Part shown: in pieces, positions 16,460 to 26,122 of the stretch
How positions within the stretch are numbered: position 1 is the first letter of the stretch
Layout of the letters: the number at the start of each line of letters is the position of its first letter
Assembly: GCF_947500065.1 (NCBI RefSeq)
Contig: NZ_CANMQT010000002.1
Span: 124,001 to 188,000 of the forward strand
Reading direction: 5' to 3'
DNA length: 64,000 nt
From: an uncultured Aquimarina sp.
GTDB taxonomy: Bacteria > Bacteroidota > Bacteroidia > Flavobacteriales > Flavobacteriaceae
Program-made: the position numbers and the translations under genes
The notes under the pieces: model-generated
The model's input: only the letters and a program-made list of their open reading frames with translations
Databases searched by the model: none
Told to the model about the DNA's origin: nothing

Positions 16460-17611
16460 TTATTTATTCTTGTGCCAGAGTTTATCGTATAGTCCTGGAT
16501 AAGATTTGATATATTTCGGGTGTGATGTAATTTTTCTCCATCGTTTACTGATGGAGTCGCTAAGATGCAATCGAGCATCAATATTCTTAAATGTTGGATT
16601 ATCAAACCACATACGATGAGCATCCCAATGGCAGTTTATATAATGAACTGCCTTTACCACATCCTGATTTTCATCAATAGTTTTAAAAAATGGAATAAAC
16701 CATTTTTGCCAGGCTTCTTCAGCTTGTTCGGGATTACTTAATTGCGTCTCGATGGTATTTCCCGTTGTTTTCGCATCGGGAGCTGAAATTGTTGGTGAAG
16801 CTTCCGCAATAAACACTGGTTTTCCTTTTTTTCGCGCAAAGGCAATCATTTTTTGATCTTCCCAACGGTTAAAAAATGAAAAACCTAACCAGTCTACATA
16901 ATCATCACCAGGATACCAAGATTCTAATTGTCCTGCTTCTGGAGACATAAATCCTGTAGATTGCCATACAAAAGCAGTATTTGTAACTCCTTTTGCTCGA
17001 ATCATATCTACCATTCTTTTATATGCCGTTATTGTACTTTTTTGATCATAGTGATTCCAAGGATCCCCATCAAACTCATAAGCAATACGCAAGAATACAG
17101 GTCTTCTACCTAGTGACAATAAGAAATCAGCTAGTTTATTGATATAATCATCATGAGTTCCATCAGCTACTTTTTCCTCATGATTCACAAATTGAAGTCC
17201 TATGGCAAGTGCCATATTTTTGTAATCCTCATCTTCTAATTGCATACTAACGTTATAATCATTATCTCCCCAATCATCTGTTTCCCATATACCATCCAAA
17301 CCTTTCTGTGTTCTTCCGAAAGAATTTTCTCCTGGATTAATATTGGTATAAGTAGTCCAACCGGCAGGTTTATCAAAATGATCAAGGTAACCATCGTTGT
17401 ATTCCTCTAAACCACCTACAGCTTCTAATTCCTGGCCAACAAAAAGCAGCACTTCTCCTTCTGCTGGTTCGAACTTAGCTAGCTTTTTTTTGGTTGTCGT
17501 TTCTTCCTTATTTGCAACTACTTCCTGGGTTTCTTTGTTTGCTTGTTTCTGATTGCAGCTCAAAAAAACATAAGCACATAACAACAGTACTATCTTTTTA
17601 TACATAATCAT
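16460..17611 (-). CDS. GH26 lipoprotein, probable beta-1,3-xylanase
   Basis: The 383-residue lipoprotein (VFLSC, acylated Cys19) carries one GH26 domain from about residue 48. The acid/base is E179 in RIAYEFDG and the nucleophile E270 in FIAEAS. It shares GQ(D/E)L, SWYPGDDYVDWLGFSFF and HYINCHWD with the two GH26 domains of the secreted enzyme at 7514. It lacks accessory domains and a sorting signal, so it is probably held at the outer membrane or in the periplasm to cut imported oligomers. The start overlaps the GH43 stop codon by 4 bp (ATGA), a sign of translational coupling. A start two codons later is also possible. Confidence 0.88.
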   Translation of the reverse strand: MIMYKKIVLLLCAYVFLSCNQKQANKETQEVVANKEETTTKKKLAKFEPAEGEVLLFVGQELEAVGGLEEYNDGYLDHFDKPAGWTTYTNINPGENSFGRTQKGLDGIWETDDWGDNDYNVSMQLEDEDYKNMALAIGLQFVNHEEKVADGTHDDYINKLADFLLSLGRRPVFLRIAYEFDGDPWNHYDQKSTITAYKRMVDMIRAKGVTNTAFVWQSTGFMSPEAGQLESWYPGDDYVDWLGFSFFNRWEDQKMIAFARKKGKPVFIAEASPTISAPDAKTTGNTIETQLSNPEQAEEAWQKWFIPFFKTIDENQDVVKAVHYINCHWDAHRMWFDNPTFKNIDARLHLSDSISKRWRKITSHPKYIKSYPGLYDKLWHKNK

Positions 17612-19215
17612 TTATTTTTGTTTATCTCTTTATATTCAAACCAATCAAAATCTGCATGTTTTCTATTGTAAGCCAAGTCCTGACAACACATCCCTACAAA
17701 CATTCCTGTAAACGCAGGCCTATATCGTTCGTCTCCCTCTCTGACATAATCATCTGATAGTATACTAGCATCTAATACTGCTCCTATAGGGCTAAAATTA
17801 GCTTCTTGATCAAGACTATAATAAAACTGAAGCTGATCATAATCTAAAACTCCTTTTAAAACAATACTTTTTTGATCAGTAATATCTATTTCTTGTTCTT
17901 GTTCAATCATTTCAAAATGATCTGAGGAGATGATTTTGAGTATTTTTTTGGTTCCCTCATAATTTGAAGTTACATGCAGGTAATGGTAATGTCCCGTGTT
18001 ATAATAAAATACAAGTCCCGCCATTTCAAGAATGGTTTTCGGGTTAAATTCTAAAGAAGTTGAGGCCTCTATTTGAAAGTGTTGTACTCTTCTCGCTACT
18101 AGTACTTGTGTATGAGTAGATGTAAGACTTTCTTTTCCTTTAAGACGAAGGAAACCTTTTCTTTCACAAAGTGAAACCCAACTCTCGTCTTTAGGAATTC
18201 GTAAGGATTGAAAATCTATACGAAGTTCCTCTGAATCGAAATTATCTCTAATTGGCGACTTTTCGAACCGATATTCTTCAACATCTGGTCCAGGAACTTC
18301 TAATCTGGGTAATTGTGACCCGTTTTTTAGATAAGGCCAACCATCCGATTTCCATGCTATTTCTTCAATGGCAGTTTCTCTTCCTAAAATACATCTACCT
18401 TGTTCTGACAAGGGTCTTCCAACCAGAAAAACTACATACCATTTTCCATCTATTGTTTGCACAAAATCACCATGTCCCGCTTTCTGGAGTGCGTGTTTTT
18501 TATTTTCCCTACAAGTCACAATCGAGGTATCAGGATGTAGCTCATAAGGACCAAATAAAGACATTGATCTGGCTATAGATACTGTATGACCATATTCAGT
18601 ACCTCCTTCAGCCAAAATCAAATAATAATATCCATCTTTTTTAAAGAGATGAGGTCCTTCAGTACACCCCAAAGATGATCCTGGATGTATATAATGCGCC
18701 TCACCTACTAGTTGCTTTTGAACAGGATCATATTCTTGTAATTCTATTCCACCAAAAAACTTGTGTTGTCTATGATCAACAAGCATATTGAGGAAATATT
18801 TTTTTCCATCACTATCATGAAACATGGATCCATCAAACCCTCTGGAGCTTAGGTAAATCGGATCTGACCATTCACCAGTAATATCTTCTGTGGTCACCAA
18901 ATAATTGGGAGTATCTTTCCAAACTCCGTCAAAGGACTTGACGTTAGAATATACTAAATAAAACACACCCTTATCATACGATAGACAAGGTGCCCATATC
19001 CCACAGGAATCTGGGTTACCTTTCATATCTAATTGAGATATTCTATGAAGTGGTTGTGCAATTACTTTCCAGTTTTTAAGATCTTTGGAATGGTGTATTT
19101 GCACTCCGGGAAACCATTCGAAAGTTGATGTGGCAATATAATAATCCGCTCCTACTCGTATAATCGAAGGATCGGGATTAAAACCTCTTAATATTGGATT
19201 TTGAATAGTATTCAT
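17608..19215 (-). CDS. GH43 beta-xylosidase (GH43_11-like)
   Basis: The 535-residue protein has no signal peptide. The N-terminal five-bladed propeller carries the expected catalytic set: base D15 in NPDPS, pKa modulator D128 in GFDGSMFHD, and acid E186 in CTEGPHL. These are the positions of the well-studied Selenomonas-type xylosidases. A C-terminal beta-sandwich (about residues 330-530) completes the usual length. It should release xylose from short xylo-oligomers in the cytoplasm. GH43 also contains a characterised marine beta-1,3-xylosidase, so the family does not decide the linkage. It overlaps the MFS stop by 1 bp and the GH26 start by 4 bp. Confidence 0.9.
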   Translation of the reverse strand: MNTIQNPILRGFNPDPSIIRVGADYYIATSTFEWFPGVQIHHSKDLKNWKVIAQPLHRISQLDMKGNPDSCGIWAPCLSYDKGVFYLVYSNVKSFDGVWKDTPNYLVTTEDITGEWSDPIYLSSRGFDGSMFHDSDGKKYFLNMLVDHRQHKFFGGIELQEYDPVQKQLVGEAHYIHPGSSLGCTEGPHLFKKDGYYYLILAEGGTEYGHTVSIARSMSLFGPYELHPDTSIVTCRENKKHALQKAGHGDFVQTIDGKWYVVFLVGRPLSEQGRCILGRETAIEEIAWKSDGWPYLKNGSQLPRLEVPGPDVEEYRFEKSPIRDNFDSEELRIDFQSLRIPKDESWVSLCERKGFLRLKGKESLTSTHTQVLVARRVQHFQIEASTSLEFNPKTILEMAGLVFYYNTGHYHYLHVTSNYEGTKKILKIISSDHFEMIEQEQEIDITDQKSIVLKGVLDYDQLQFYYSLDQEANFSPIGAVLDASILSDDYVREGDERYRPAFTGMFVGMCCQDLAYNRKHADFDWFEYKEINKNK

Positions 19216-20750
19216 TAGTTTCTGATCAGTTCTTTTTCTAGTTGTTCTAATGATTTTCCTTTAGTTTCTGGTAAAATTTTGAATAACATGAAGAATCCAA
19301 CAAGTGCTATTGCTCCGAAAATGAAGAAACTCATTGCATTACCCAAATTTGATAACTCCCAGGGAAATATCTGCTGAACTACCCAACTTGCAAATCCATT
19401 TACAAAGCCAATAATACCAATTGCCAGTCCCTTATATTTACTTGGATATAATTCTGATAGCATCACCCACATTACAGGTCCCAATGAAAATGCAAAACAT
19501 GCAATGAAGCCTAGAATACCTATCAATACCAAAGTGGCATTCATCGTGGTGGCTGCTTCTAAAATAGCTCCTTCATTTTTGCCATACAACTGAGAACCCA
19601 AAGCAGATTTCATATCATTTTTGAATTCCAAATCATTATCGTAAACCTTTCCTGCAAAGTTTTCTAGTTTTGTTTTATCAATAAATTCAAACTGTTCAAT
19701 TTCTTCTGATGACAATTGATAAGTTGCTTGATTGAAGCCATAGGCGCAAAGTAGCAAGCTAACGGCTATTCCTGCTATACCTATTAGCATTAAAGGTCGT
19801 CTTCCTAATTTATCAATTAAGAAGATAGCAACTATTGTAAAGATCACTGTTGTTAAGCTTAATAATATCCCAGAGGCAAAGGATGCATCGGTTCCTATTC
19901 CCGTTTGTTTAAATATAGATGTAGCATAAAAATATATTGCATTTATTCCTGTTACTTGTTGCAAAATTCCTATGATCAAACCCACAATAACTATAAATCG
20001 TAAGGCTGGTTTTAAGAACTCTTTCAAGGTAACCTTAGGTTTATTTTTCTGTTCATTAATAAAATTTTTGATTGAATTAATTTCAATTTCTGCTTTCGCT
20101 TTACCGTGTAAATCCATAAGGACTTTTTCTGCTTCAGAAGTTTTTCCTTTCAAATACAACCATCTGGGTCCTTTAGGCACAAAAAACATCAATAAGAAAT
20201 AAAGAATGGCAGGAATTAACTCTACGCCTAGCATCCATCTCCATACATTTTCATCTGTTAAGAAGGTACTTTCCCCAGAATTGGCGCTATTGAAATAGTA
20301 ATTACTCAAAAATGCTGCAAAAAAACCTAGTACTATATTTAATTGCTGTATGGACACCAGTTTTCCTCTATTATCAGAAGTTGAGATTTCTGCGATATAT
20401 ATGGGTGCTAAAATAAGTGCTGCTCCAAAAGCTAATCCTCCTATCATACGAGCGATGTATAACATTTCATAGGATACAGCGTAGGCAGATAAAATTGCCG
20501 ATAGCGCATATAAAAAAGCTACTACAATGAGTATTCTTTTTCTACCAATATAATCACTTAAAGGGCCAGCAAATAGCATCGCAAACATTGCCATGAACGA
20601 AGGTGAACTTACTGCCCATCCCACTTGCATATCGTCTAAATTGAATTCCGGTCCTGCATAAGACATGACACCAGAGATAATTCCGGCATCAAAGCCAAAC
20701 AAAAAACCTCCTAAGGATACTACAAATGCTACAAATACTGATTTTTTCAT
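19215..20750 (-). CDS. MFS sugar/proton symporter, xylose-type
   Basis: The 511-residue protein has about 12 membrane helices and the sugar-porter signatures: GFDAGIISGVMSYAG near the N-terminus, the D-Y-I-G-R-K-R loop, PKGPRWLYLKG, QQVTGINAIYFYA and the C-terminal PETKGKSLEQLE. It belongs to the XylE/GLUT-like sugar porters. A ~65-residue insertion between helices 9 and 10 (about residues 340-405) is longer than in E. coli XylE but is seen in Bacteroidota relatives. It probably takes up xylose or a short oligomer across the inner membrane. It lies between the Gfo/Idh and GH43 genes in the operon. Confidence 0.88.
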   Translation of the reverse strand: MKKSVFVAFVVSLGGFLFGFDAGIISGVMSYAGPEFNLDDMQVGWAVSSPSFMAMFAMLFAGPLSDYIGRKRILIVVAFLYALSAILSAYAVSYEMLYIARMIGGLAFGAALILAPIYIAEISTSDNRGKLVSIQQLNIVLGFFAAFLSNYYFNSANSGESTFLTDENVWRWMLGVELIPAILYFLLMFFVPKGPRWLYLKGKTSEAEKVLMDLHGKAKAEIEINSIKNFINEQKNKPKVTLKEFLKPALRFIVIVGLIIGILQQVTGINAIYFYATSIFKQTGIGTDASFASGILLSLTTVIFTIVAIFLIDKLGRRPLMLIGIAGIAVSLLLCAYGFNQATYQLSSEEIEQFEFIDKTKLENFAGKVYDNDLEFKNDMKSALGSQLYGKNEGAILEAATTMNATLVLIGILGFIACFAFSLGPVMWVMLSELYPSKYKGLAIGIIGFVNGFASWVVQQIFPWELSNLGNAMSFFIFGAIALVGFFMLFKILPETKGKSLEQLEKELIRN

Positions 20751-20765
20751 ATACTATTTATGTTT

Positions 20766-21749
20766 CTATTTTTCCTTTGGAAATTTTAATTTTGTTTGTT
20801 CTCTAACATCATCTACTATTTTAATCAGATCCAAGCTATTTTGATGCGACCAGATCTCACTCTCTATTTTTTGATTTCTGATACATAAATGACATTCTTC
20901 TATTTCATAGGTGAATCCCTTTCCTTTGGTAGGAAAGTGATAATCAACCACCTGATCGTTTTTAACAACCGAATATGATTGCGTCTCATGCCAGATAGAA
21001 TTCAGGCAAATTCTTCCTTTGGCTCCACTAATGGTAGCTACCATATTTGAAGGAGAAACAAAACTACTATGCAAAACTGCCTGAGCATTTTGATACTGTA
21101 AAATCATGGATGTTTGTTTGTCTGCTCCTGATTCATAAAAATTAGCAGAAGCTAACACTTTATGTGGAGATCCTAAAATTACATAGGCCAAAAACAATGG
21201 ATATACGCCCATATCTAACAGAGAACCTCCACCATTTTGAACATTGATCATTCTTTCTGATGGTGTCCCTACATTAAAAGCAAAATCAGCATTAATATAT
21301 TTTATTTCACCGACTTCTCCGCTCTTTATTTTCAGTAATACTTCTTGCAACGAAGGGTTAAAACGTGTCCAAAAGGCTTCCATAAAAAACTTGTTATTTG
21401 CCCTGGATGTTTCTACCATTTGCAAGGCCTCGTTGAAATTGAGTGCTACAGGTTTCTCACAAAGCACATGTTTCCCTTGTTCTAAACATTTTATTGTTAA
21501 GCTTGCGTGAGAATCATGAGGTGTTGCAATATAAATAATATCAATATCAGGATCTTTCATTACTTCTGTATACGACCCATAACTCTTTTTGACAGCGTAT
21601 TGTTTAGCAAATTTTTGAGCTTTGTCTATTGTTCTAGAAGCCACCGCAACTATTTCTGCATCAGATACAAGTGTTAGATCTTGGGCAAATTGATGTGCTA
21701 TATTACCCAAACCTATTATCCCCCATTTTACCTTTTTAAACGCTGTCAT
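20766..21749 (-). CDS. Gfo/Idh/MocA-family NAD(P)-dependent sugar oxidoreductase
   Basis: The 327-residue protein has an N-terminal Rossmann fold (WGIIGLGNIAHQFAQDL), the conserved CEKPVALN motif near residue 97-104, and the C-terminal alpha/beta domain. It probably oxidises or reduces a sugar, with NAD(P) bound at the N-terminus. A xylose or xylo-oligomer dehydrogenase is one option; a role in processing a modified sugar is another. The start overlaps the end of the clan GH-A hydrolase gene by one base, so it is certainly part of the operon. Confidence 0.85.
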   Translation of the reverse strand: MTAFKKVKWGIIGLGNIAHQFAQDLTLVSDAEIVAVASRTIDKAQKFAKQYAVKKSYGSYTEVMKDPDIDIIYIATPHDSHASLTIKCLEQGKHVLCEKPVALNFNEALQMVETSRANNKFFMEAFWTRFNPSLQEVLLKIKSGEVGEIKYINADFAFNVGTPSERMINVQNGGGSLLDMGVYPLFLAYVILGSPHKVLASANFYESGADKQTSMILQYQNAQAVLHSSFVSPSNMVATISGAKGRICLNSIWHETQSYSVVKNDQVVDYHFPTKGKGFTYEIEECHLCIRNQKIESEIWSHQNSLDLIKIVDDVREQTKLKFPKEK

Positions 21750-23095
21750 TAATCGATTTCTTTTTTTACCATAAATGGAATATTACCGCCTCCTGCTTTG
21801 CCTTTATTATCATACACATAGGCAAAAATTCTATATTCTCCTTCTTTGGGTGCAACAAAACTGAACTTGCCTTCTTGATCCGAAATAACTTCAATATTTA
21901 TATAAGGTGGTTCTAATTCTATCTCGCCTCCCTGGCTTCTAGTAACTACTTCTTTTCTAATTATCCATTTGTAAACCAAAGTATCATTATCCGGTTCTGA
22001 AGCAAATACTTGAGCGGTATATGTTTCATTTGCCTTTAGATACACATTGTCAGTTGCTTTTTTACCATCAAGCCACAATGAATCTACTCTTGGCGCTCGG
22101 TTTTCTGGATATTTCCCAGTCCATAATTTAGTTAAGTTGTCTATGGTTTCTGTTTGACTTCCGTCTTTATGAAACATTCCGTACCAGGTTGGCGTACGCT
22201 CTTGTTTTTGCCCCCATTCGAAAGCAAATCCTCCTAAACATTTACCAGAAGTATTGTTAATCAATCCTTTTTGTATCCTGTGTAAAATACCATCAGCTTT
22301 CGGACCACTAACTTCTTCAATTTCTCTATTCCAGGCTGTTTTTGGCATTTCCCAGAATCCCATAGGGCCAAATTCTGTGATCATATATGGTTTTTGAATA
22401 CCAGTATTCTTCATGCGTTCTTCTACATTTTCCAAATCGCCATATACCTGTACCGAAACAATATCAATCTGAGGGCAACGTTCTAGGGCTACTTTTAAAT
22501 GCTCCTTGACAACCCCAGCAAACGTCATAGTAACAGGGTGATTGGGATCTTCTTTGTGTATGAAATCCACTATGTCTGTCATTGCATCGTACACTTTGGG
22601 ATTTACAGGCCGTAGTGTACCATTTTCATTAAAAAGTAAATTCAATTCGTTCCCCACTACCCAGCACAATACATTAGGATGATTCTTATATCTTTTTATA
22701 ATGGCTTTTACTTTTTTTAATTGCTTAGCAACTGCTCTTCTATCGTTATAATCAAAGCCGTAAAGTTCTTTCCCTATACTAATTCCCATAGCTACCATGA
22801 ATCCGTACTTTTCGGCAGCAGCCAATTCTGTTCCCGCATTTTTTACTGTCCAGGTTCTAAAAGCATTTCCTCCAGCTTTATGTAAAGCTTCAAAATCATG
22901 ACCATCAACATAATTGATGCCTACTCCTTTTATTTCAAATTTCTCATTATTGACGTAGAAATTATATTGTCCGTCAACTTCTTTAACTTCTACCATAGAA
23001 GGTTTAGCATAATTCTTGTCTTTTTTCTGAGCTGTTGTTTTGACAGAAAGAAAAAGAATACTCATAAAAGTTAAAAACAAACTGTACTTTCTCAT
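21749..23095 (-). CDS. Exported clan GH-A glycoside hydrolase, GH2-TIM-barrel-like
   Basis: The 448-residue protein has a signal peptide (residues 1-22) and a TIM barrel with a clan GH-A arrangement: acid/base E150 in CWVVGNEL after strand 4 and nucleophile E241 in MITEFGPMG after strand 7. A C-terminal beta-sandwich (about residues 335-448) follows. The barrel resembles the catalytic domain of GH2 enzymes but lacks their N-terminal jelly-roll domains. I cannot assign a specific family or substrate. Location in the xylose operon suggests a role on side chains or on the beta-linked backbone in the periplasm. It abuts the PhyH-type gene with no gap. Confidence 0.8.
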   Translation of the reverse strand: MRKYSLFLTFMSILFLSVKTTAQKKDKNYAKPSMVEVKEVDGQYNFYVNNEKFEIKGVGINYVDGHDFEALHKAGGNAFRTWTVKNAGTELAAAEKYGFMVAMGISIGKELYGFDYNDRRAVAKQLKKVKAIIKRYKNHPNVLCWVVGNELNLLFNENGTLRPVNPKVYDAMTDIVDFIHKEDPNHPVTMTFAGVVKEHLKVALERCPQIDIVSVQVYGDLENVEERMKNTGIQKPYMITEFGPMGFWEMPKTAWNREIEEVSGPKADGILHRIQKGLINNTSGKCLGGFAFEWGQKQERTPTWYGMFHKDGSQTETIDNLTKLWTGKYPENRAPRVDSLWLDGKKATDNVYLKANETYTAQVFASEPDNDTLVYKWIIRKEVVTRSQGGEIELEPPYINIEVISDQEGKFSFVAPKEGEYRIFAYVYDNKGKAGGGNIPFMVKKEID

Positions 23096-23824
23096 TTAAT
23101 TACGTTCTTCTATTACTTCACTTGTTGAAAATCTATAGCGCATATTTCGGTATATACATATATCTGTTATATCTTCTGGAGTTCCTACAGGAACTGCTCT
23201 AAAATTAGATGAAACCCTATCTTTTTTCACAGGCATTACCCTATGCCAGCAATGTCCATGAAGAAAAATAACGGTTCCTTTTTTTGGTCTAAATACCAAT
23301 TGTCCCTCCATATCTTCATTAGGAATACCTGCTGGGAGCATTCCTGCTTTATGGGTTTTAGGAAAAATCACAATTTCTCCTCCTGTTTCTTCGGTAATAT
23401 CATGAGTATATACCAATCTATTAAGATTATATAACCTTTCATCATCTGGTGAACAATCCTGATGCCATGCCTGACCAACACTTCCTGCTTTAGAAAACAT
23501 CATCATACAATACAAATTGTTCCAACCGTCTTTTAAAATAATATCGGTAATCGAATTAAAATGCTTATCATTATTGATTCTTTCAAAATCTCGTTTTCCT
23601 TCTCTATATGGAAACCAAGGGATTACTTCTACGGCAGATTTTGTAATAAACTCGTTGGTATGTTCCCAATCTGGATTCACTCCATAATGATCGAGTATCT
23701 TAGTATTATACGCATCCATTAATGCTGAACTGAAAAAGTTTTCAAAAACTATGAAACCATTTTCCCAAAATTCATCTACTATTAAATCCTCATCCATATT
23801 ATTTCTTAGTTTTATCGTCCTCAA
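23096..23824 (-). CDS. PhyH-family Fe(II)/2-oxoglutarate dioxygenase
   Basis: The 242-residue protein fits the phytanoyl-CoA dioxygenase family. The metal-binding triad can be read as H121-x-D123 in WHQDC and a distal His (H191 or H194 in HGHCWHR), with Arg further on for 2-oxoglutarate. There is no signal peptide. Such enzymes hydroxylate or oxidatively demethylate small molecules; a sugar substrate is suggested only by position. It lies 2 nt behind the transaldolase gene and touches the next gene. The start could also be at codon 10 (MDEDLIVDEF). Confidence 0.82.
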   Translation of the reverse strand: MRTIKLRNNMDEDLIVDEFWENGFIVFENFFSSALMDAYNTKILDHYGVNPDWEHTNEFITKSAVEVIPWFPYREGKRDFERINNDKHFNSITDIILKDGWNNLYCMMMFSKAGSVGQAWHQDCSPDDERLYNLNRLVYTHDITEETGGEIVIFPKTHKAGMLPAGIPNEDMEGQLVFRPKKGTVIFLHGHCWHRVMPVKKDRVSSNFRAVPVGTPEDITDICIYRNMRYRFSTSEVIEERN

Positions 23825-23826
23825 AA

Positions 23827-24483
23827 CTATGCTTCCATCAATTGTGCATCTTCCAAAAATTTCTTCAGACCACTATCGGTTAATGGGTGCTTTAGCAACC
23901 CTTCTATTGCAGAAAGCGGACCTGTCATAACATCTGCTCCTATTTTGGCGCAATTCACAACATGCATGGTATGTCTTACCGATGCTGCAAGAATCTGTGT
24001 TTCAAAACCATAGTTATCATATACGCTTCGTATCTCCTTAATAAGTAATAAACCATCTGTTGAAATATCATCCAATCTTCCTATAAATGGAGATACGTAT
24101 GTTGCTCCGGCTTTAGCAGCGAGCAACGCTTGTCCACAGGAAAAAACCAACGTACAATTTGTTTTGATTCCTTTATCTGTAAAATATTTTATGGCTTTTA
24201 TTCCATCTTTTATCATTGGTATTTTTACCACAATTTGAGAATGCAAAGCAGCCAGTTCTTCACCTTCTCTAATCATTTCATCTAAGGTAGTTCCAATAAC
24301 CTCTGCAGAAACATCTCCTTCGACAACTTCACAAATATTGCGATAGTGATTTAGTATATTTTCTTTCCCATTAACACCTTCTTTTGCCATTAATGATGGA
24401 TTCGTAGTTACCCCATCTAATACACCTAATGACTGCGCTTCTTTTATCTGATCTAAATTTGCTGTATCAATAAAAAATTTCAT
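23827..24483 (-). CDS. Transaldolase / fructose-6-phosphate aldolase-like protein
   Basis: The 218-residue protein is of the short transaldolase (TalC/MipB) type: [10 protein letters not shown] at the N-terminus, GVTTNPSL near residue 24-31 and the Schiff-base lysine K87 in VVKIPM. It should move a dihydroxyacetone unit between sugar phosphates, taking xylulose-5-phosphate from the kinase onward in the non-oxidative pentose phosphate pathway. The short form could instead act as fructose-6-phosphate aldolase. It lies 11 nt behind the symporter gene. Confidence 0.9.
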   Translation of the reverse strand: MKFFIDTANLDQIKEAQSLGVLDGVTTNPSLMAKEGVNGKENILNHYRNICEVVEGDVSAEVIGTTLDEMIREGEELAALHSQIVVKIPMIKDGIKAIKYFTDKGIKTNCTLVFSCGQALLAAKAGATYVSPFIGRLDDISTDGLLLIKEIRSVYDNYGFETQILAASVRHTMHVVNCAKIGADVMTGPLSAIEGLLKHPLTDSGLKKFLEDAQLMEA

Positions 24484-24494
24484 ATGCTCTAATT

Positions 24495-26111
24495 TTATCC
24501 TACGAAATAGGACAGTATGGTTATTATAATAAGTACCAATAAGACAGATAAAATAATATCTGATAATTCAATACTTTCTTTATTCTCTTGTTTATGTTCT
24601 TTGGTTAACGTTCCGAAGGATAATCCAGCTATTGCTGCATAGCTAGGAGGGTTAGTCAGCAGGCTCACAGTAATACATAAGATTACCGAAAAAACAAACA
24701 TAAAAATTGCCATATGTGCAAAATTTATGGTTGCAAACTGAAATGCCACGCCAGACAAATCATCTTTAAATATCTCTGCTATAATTCTACATGCTGCCAC
24801 AATCAAGCCCGAAAACAAGGTAATTATAGCTGCTTTAGCATTTACTCTTTTCCATAATATTCCTAACAAAAATACAGCAGTGATTGGTGGTGCGATATAC
24901 GATTGCACACTCTGTAAATATTGGTATAAAACACCTCCTCCAATTTTCTGCATGATAGGTATCCAAATGATTCCCATTACTACCATAACTACTGTAGCTA
25001 GTTTTCCAACATTAAGTAACTTCTTTTCTGAGGTGTAAGGTTTAATTTTTTTATAAATATCAATTGTAAAAATTGTAGAACAAGAATTGAATACTGATGC
25101 CAATGAGCTCATTAGTGCAGCCATTAATCCTCCCGCTACGAGTCCTTTTAATCCAACGGGTAATAATGTTTTTACTAATATAGGAAAAACCTCATCTGCC
25201 TTTTCATACGTTAATACACCTTGCTTTGCAAGGGCAAATGCAATGATTCCTGGGATGAGAAAAATGAAAATCGGTAAAATCTTAAGATAGGCGCCAAATA
25301 TTGCTCCTCTTCTACCTATTTTTATGTTGTTTGCTGCTAGCGTGCGTTGTACAATATATTGATCGGTACACCAATACCAAATCCCAACAATAGTACCTCC
25401 AAACAGCAATCCTGTCCATGGAAAATCAGGATCATTCATTGGTCTCCACATATTAAAATGATTTGATCCTACAGTTTCTCTTAATGTACTCCAACCACCA
25501 ACTTCTTGTAGCCCTAAAAACGTAATAATAACGGATCCTGCAATAAGAATTACTGTTTGTAATGTTTCTGTATAGATGACAGCTTTCATACCACCTACTA
25601 CAGTATAAATCCCTGTGAATATTACAATCCCTATAGCTCCGTACCAAAATGGGATTCCAATTAATTCGGAAACCACTACTCCTCCGGCATATATAGTTAC
25701 CGAGACTTTGGTTATTACATAACCCACTAATGAAAAAACAGATAAAAACCATCTAGATCGACTATCAAACCGTTTCTCCAGAAACTCTGGCATTGTAAAA
25801 ACTTTGCTCCGCATATAGAATGGAAGAAATAACCAACCAAGTACCAATACAATCCAAGCATGAAGTTCATAATGCGCCATTGGCATACCCGATTCTGCAC
25901 CGGTTCCTGCCAATCCCACAACATGTTCTGAACCAATATTAGAGGCAAAGATCGATGCTCCTATAACAAACCAACCTACATTTCTACCCGCGAGAAAATA
26001 ATCTTCAGTGTTTTTGTTCTTTTGAAGAATCACCCACACAGCAACCCCAACTAAAGCTAAAAAATAGAGGGCTAAAACAATCCAATCTCCAAATTCTAAT
26101 ACTGATTGCAT
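24495..26111 (-). CDS. Sodium:solute symporter (SSS family), sugar-type
   Basis: The 538-residue protein has about 14 hydrophobic helices. It shows SSS-family features: an early [23 protein letters not shown] block typical of SGLT-like sugar carriers, and a later [21 protein letters not shown] stretch. It probably imports xylose with Na+, which fits a marine organism. It lies between xylA (11 nt upstream) and the transaldolase gene, and is one of two inner-membrane sugar carriers in the same operon. Confidence 0.9.
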   Translation of the reverse strand: MQSVLEFGDWIVLALYFLALVGVAVWVILQKNKNTEDYFLAGRNVGWFVIGASIFASNIGSEHVVGLAGTGAESGMPMAHYELHAWIVLVLGWLFLPFYMRSKVFTMPEFLEKRFDSRSRWFLSVFSLVGYVITKVSVTIYAGGVVVSELIGIPFWYGAIGIVIFTGIYTVVGGMKAVIYTETLQTVILIAGSVIITFLGLQEVGGWSTLRETVGSNHFNMWRPMNDPDFPWTGLLFGGTIVGIWYWCTDQYIVQRTLAANNIKIGRRGAIFGAYLKILPIFIFLIPGIIAFALAKQGVLTYEKADEVFPILVKTLLPVGLKGLVAGGLMAALMSSLASVFNSCSTIFTIDIYKKIKPYTSEKKLLNVGKLATVVMVVMGIIWIPIMQKIGGGVLYQYLQSVQSYIAPPITAVFLLGILWKRVNAKAAIITLFSGLIVAACRIIAEIFKDDLSGVAFQFATINFAHMAIFMFVFSVILCITVSLLTNPPSYAAIAGLSFGTLTKEHKQENKESIELSDIILSVLLVLIIITILSYFVG

Positions 26112-26122
26112 ATTTTTAGGAC

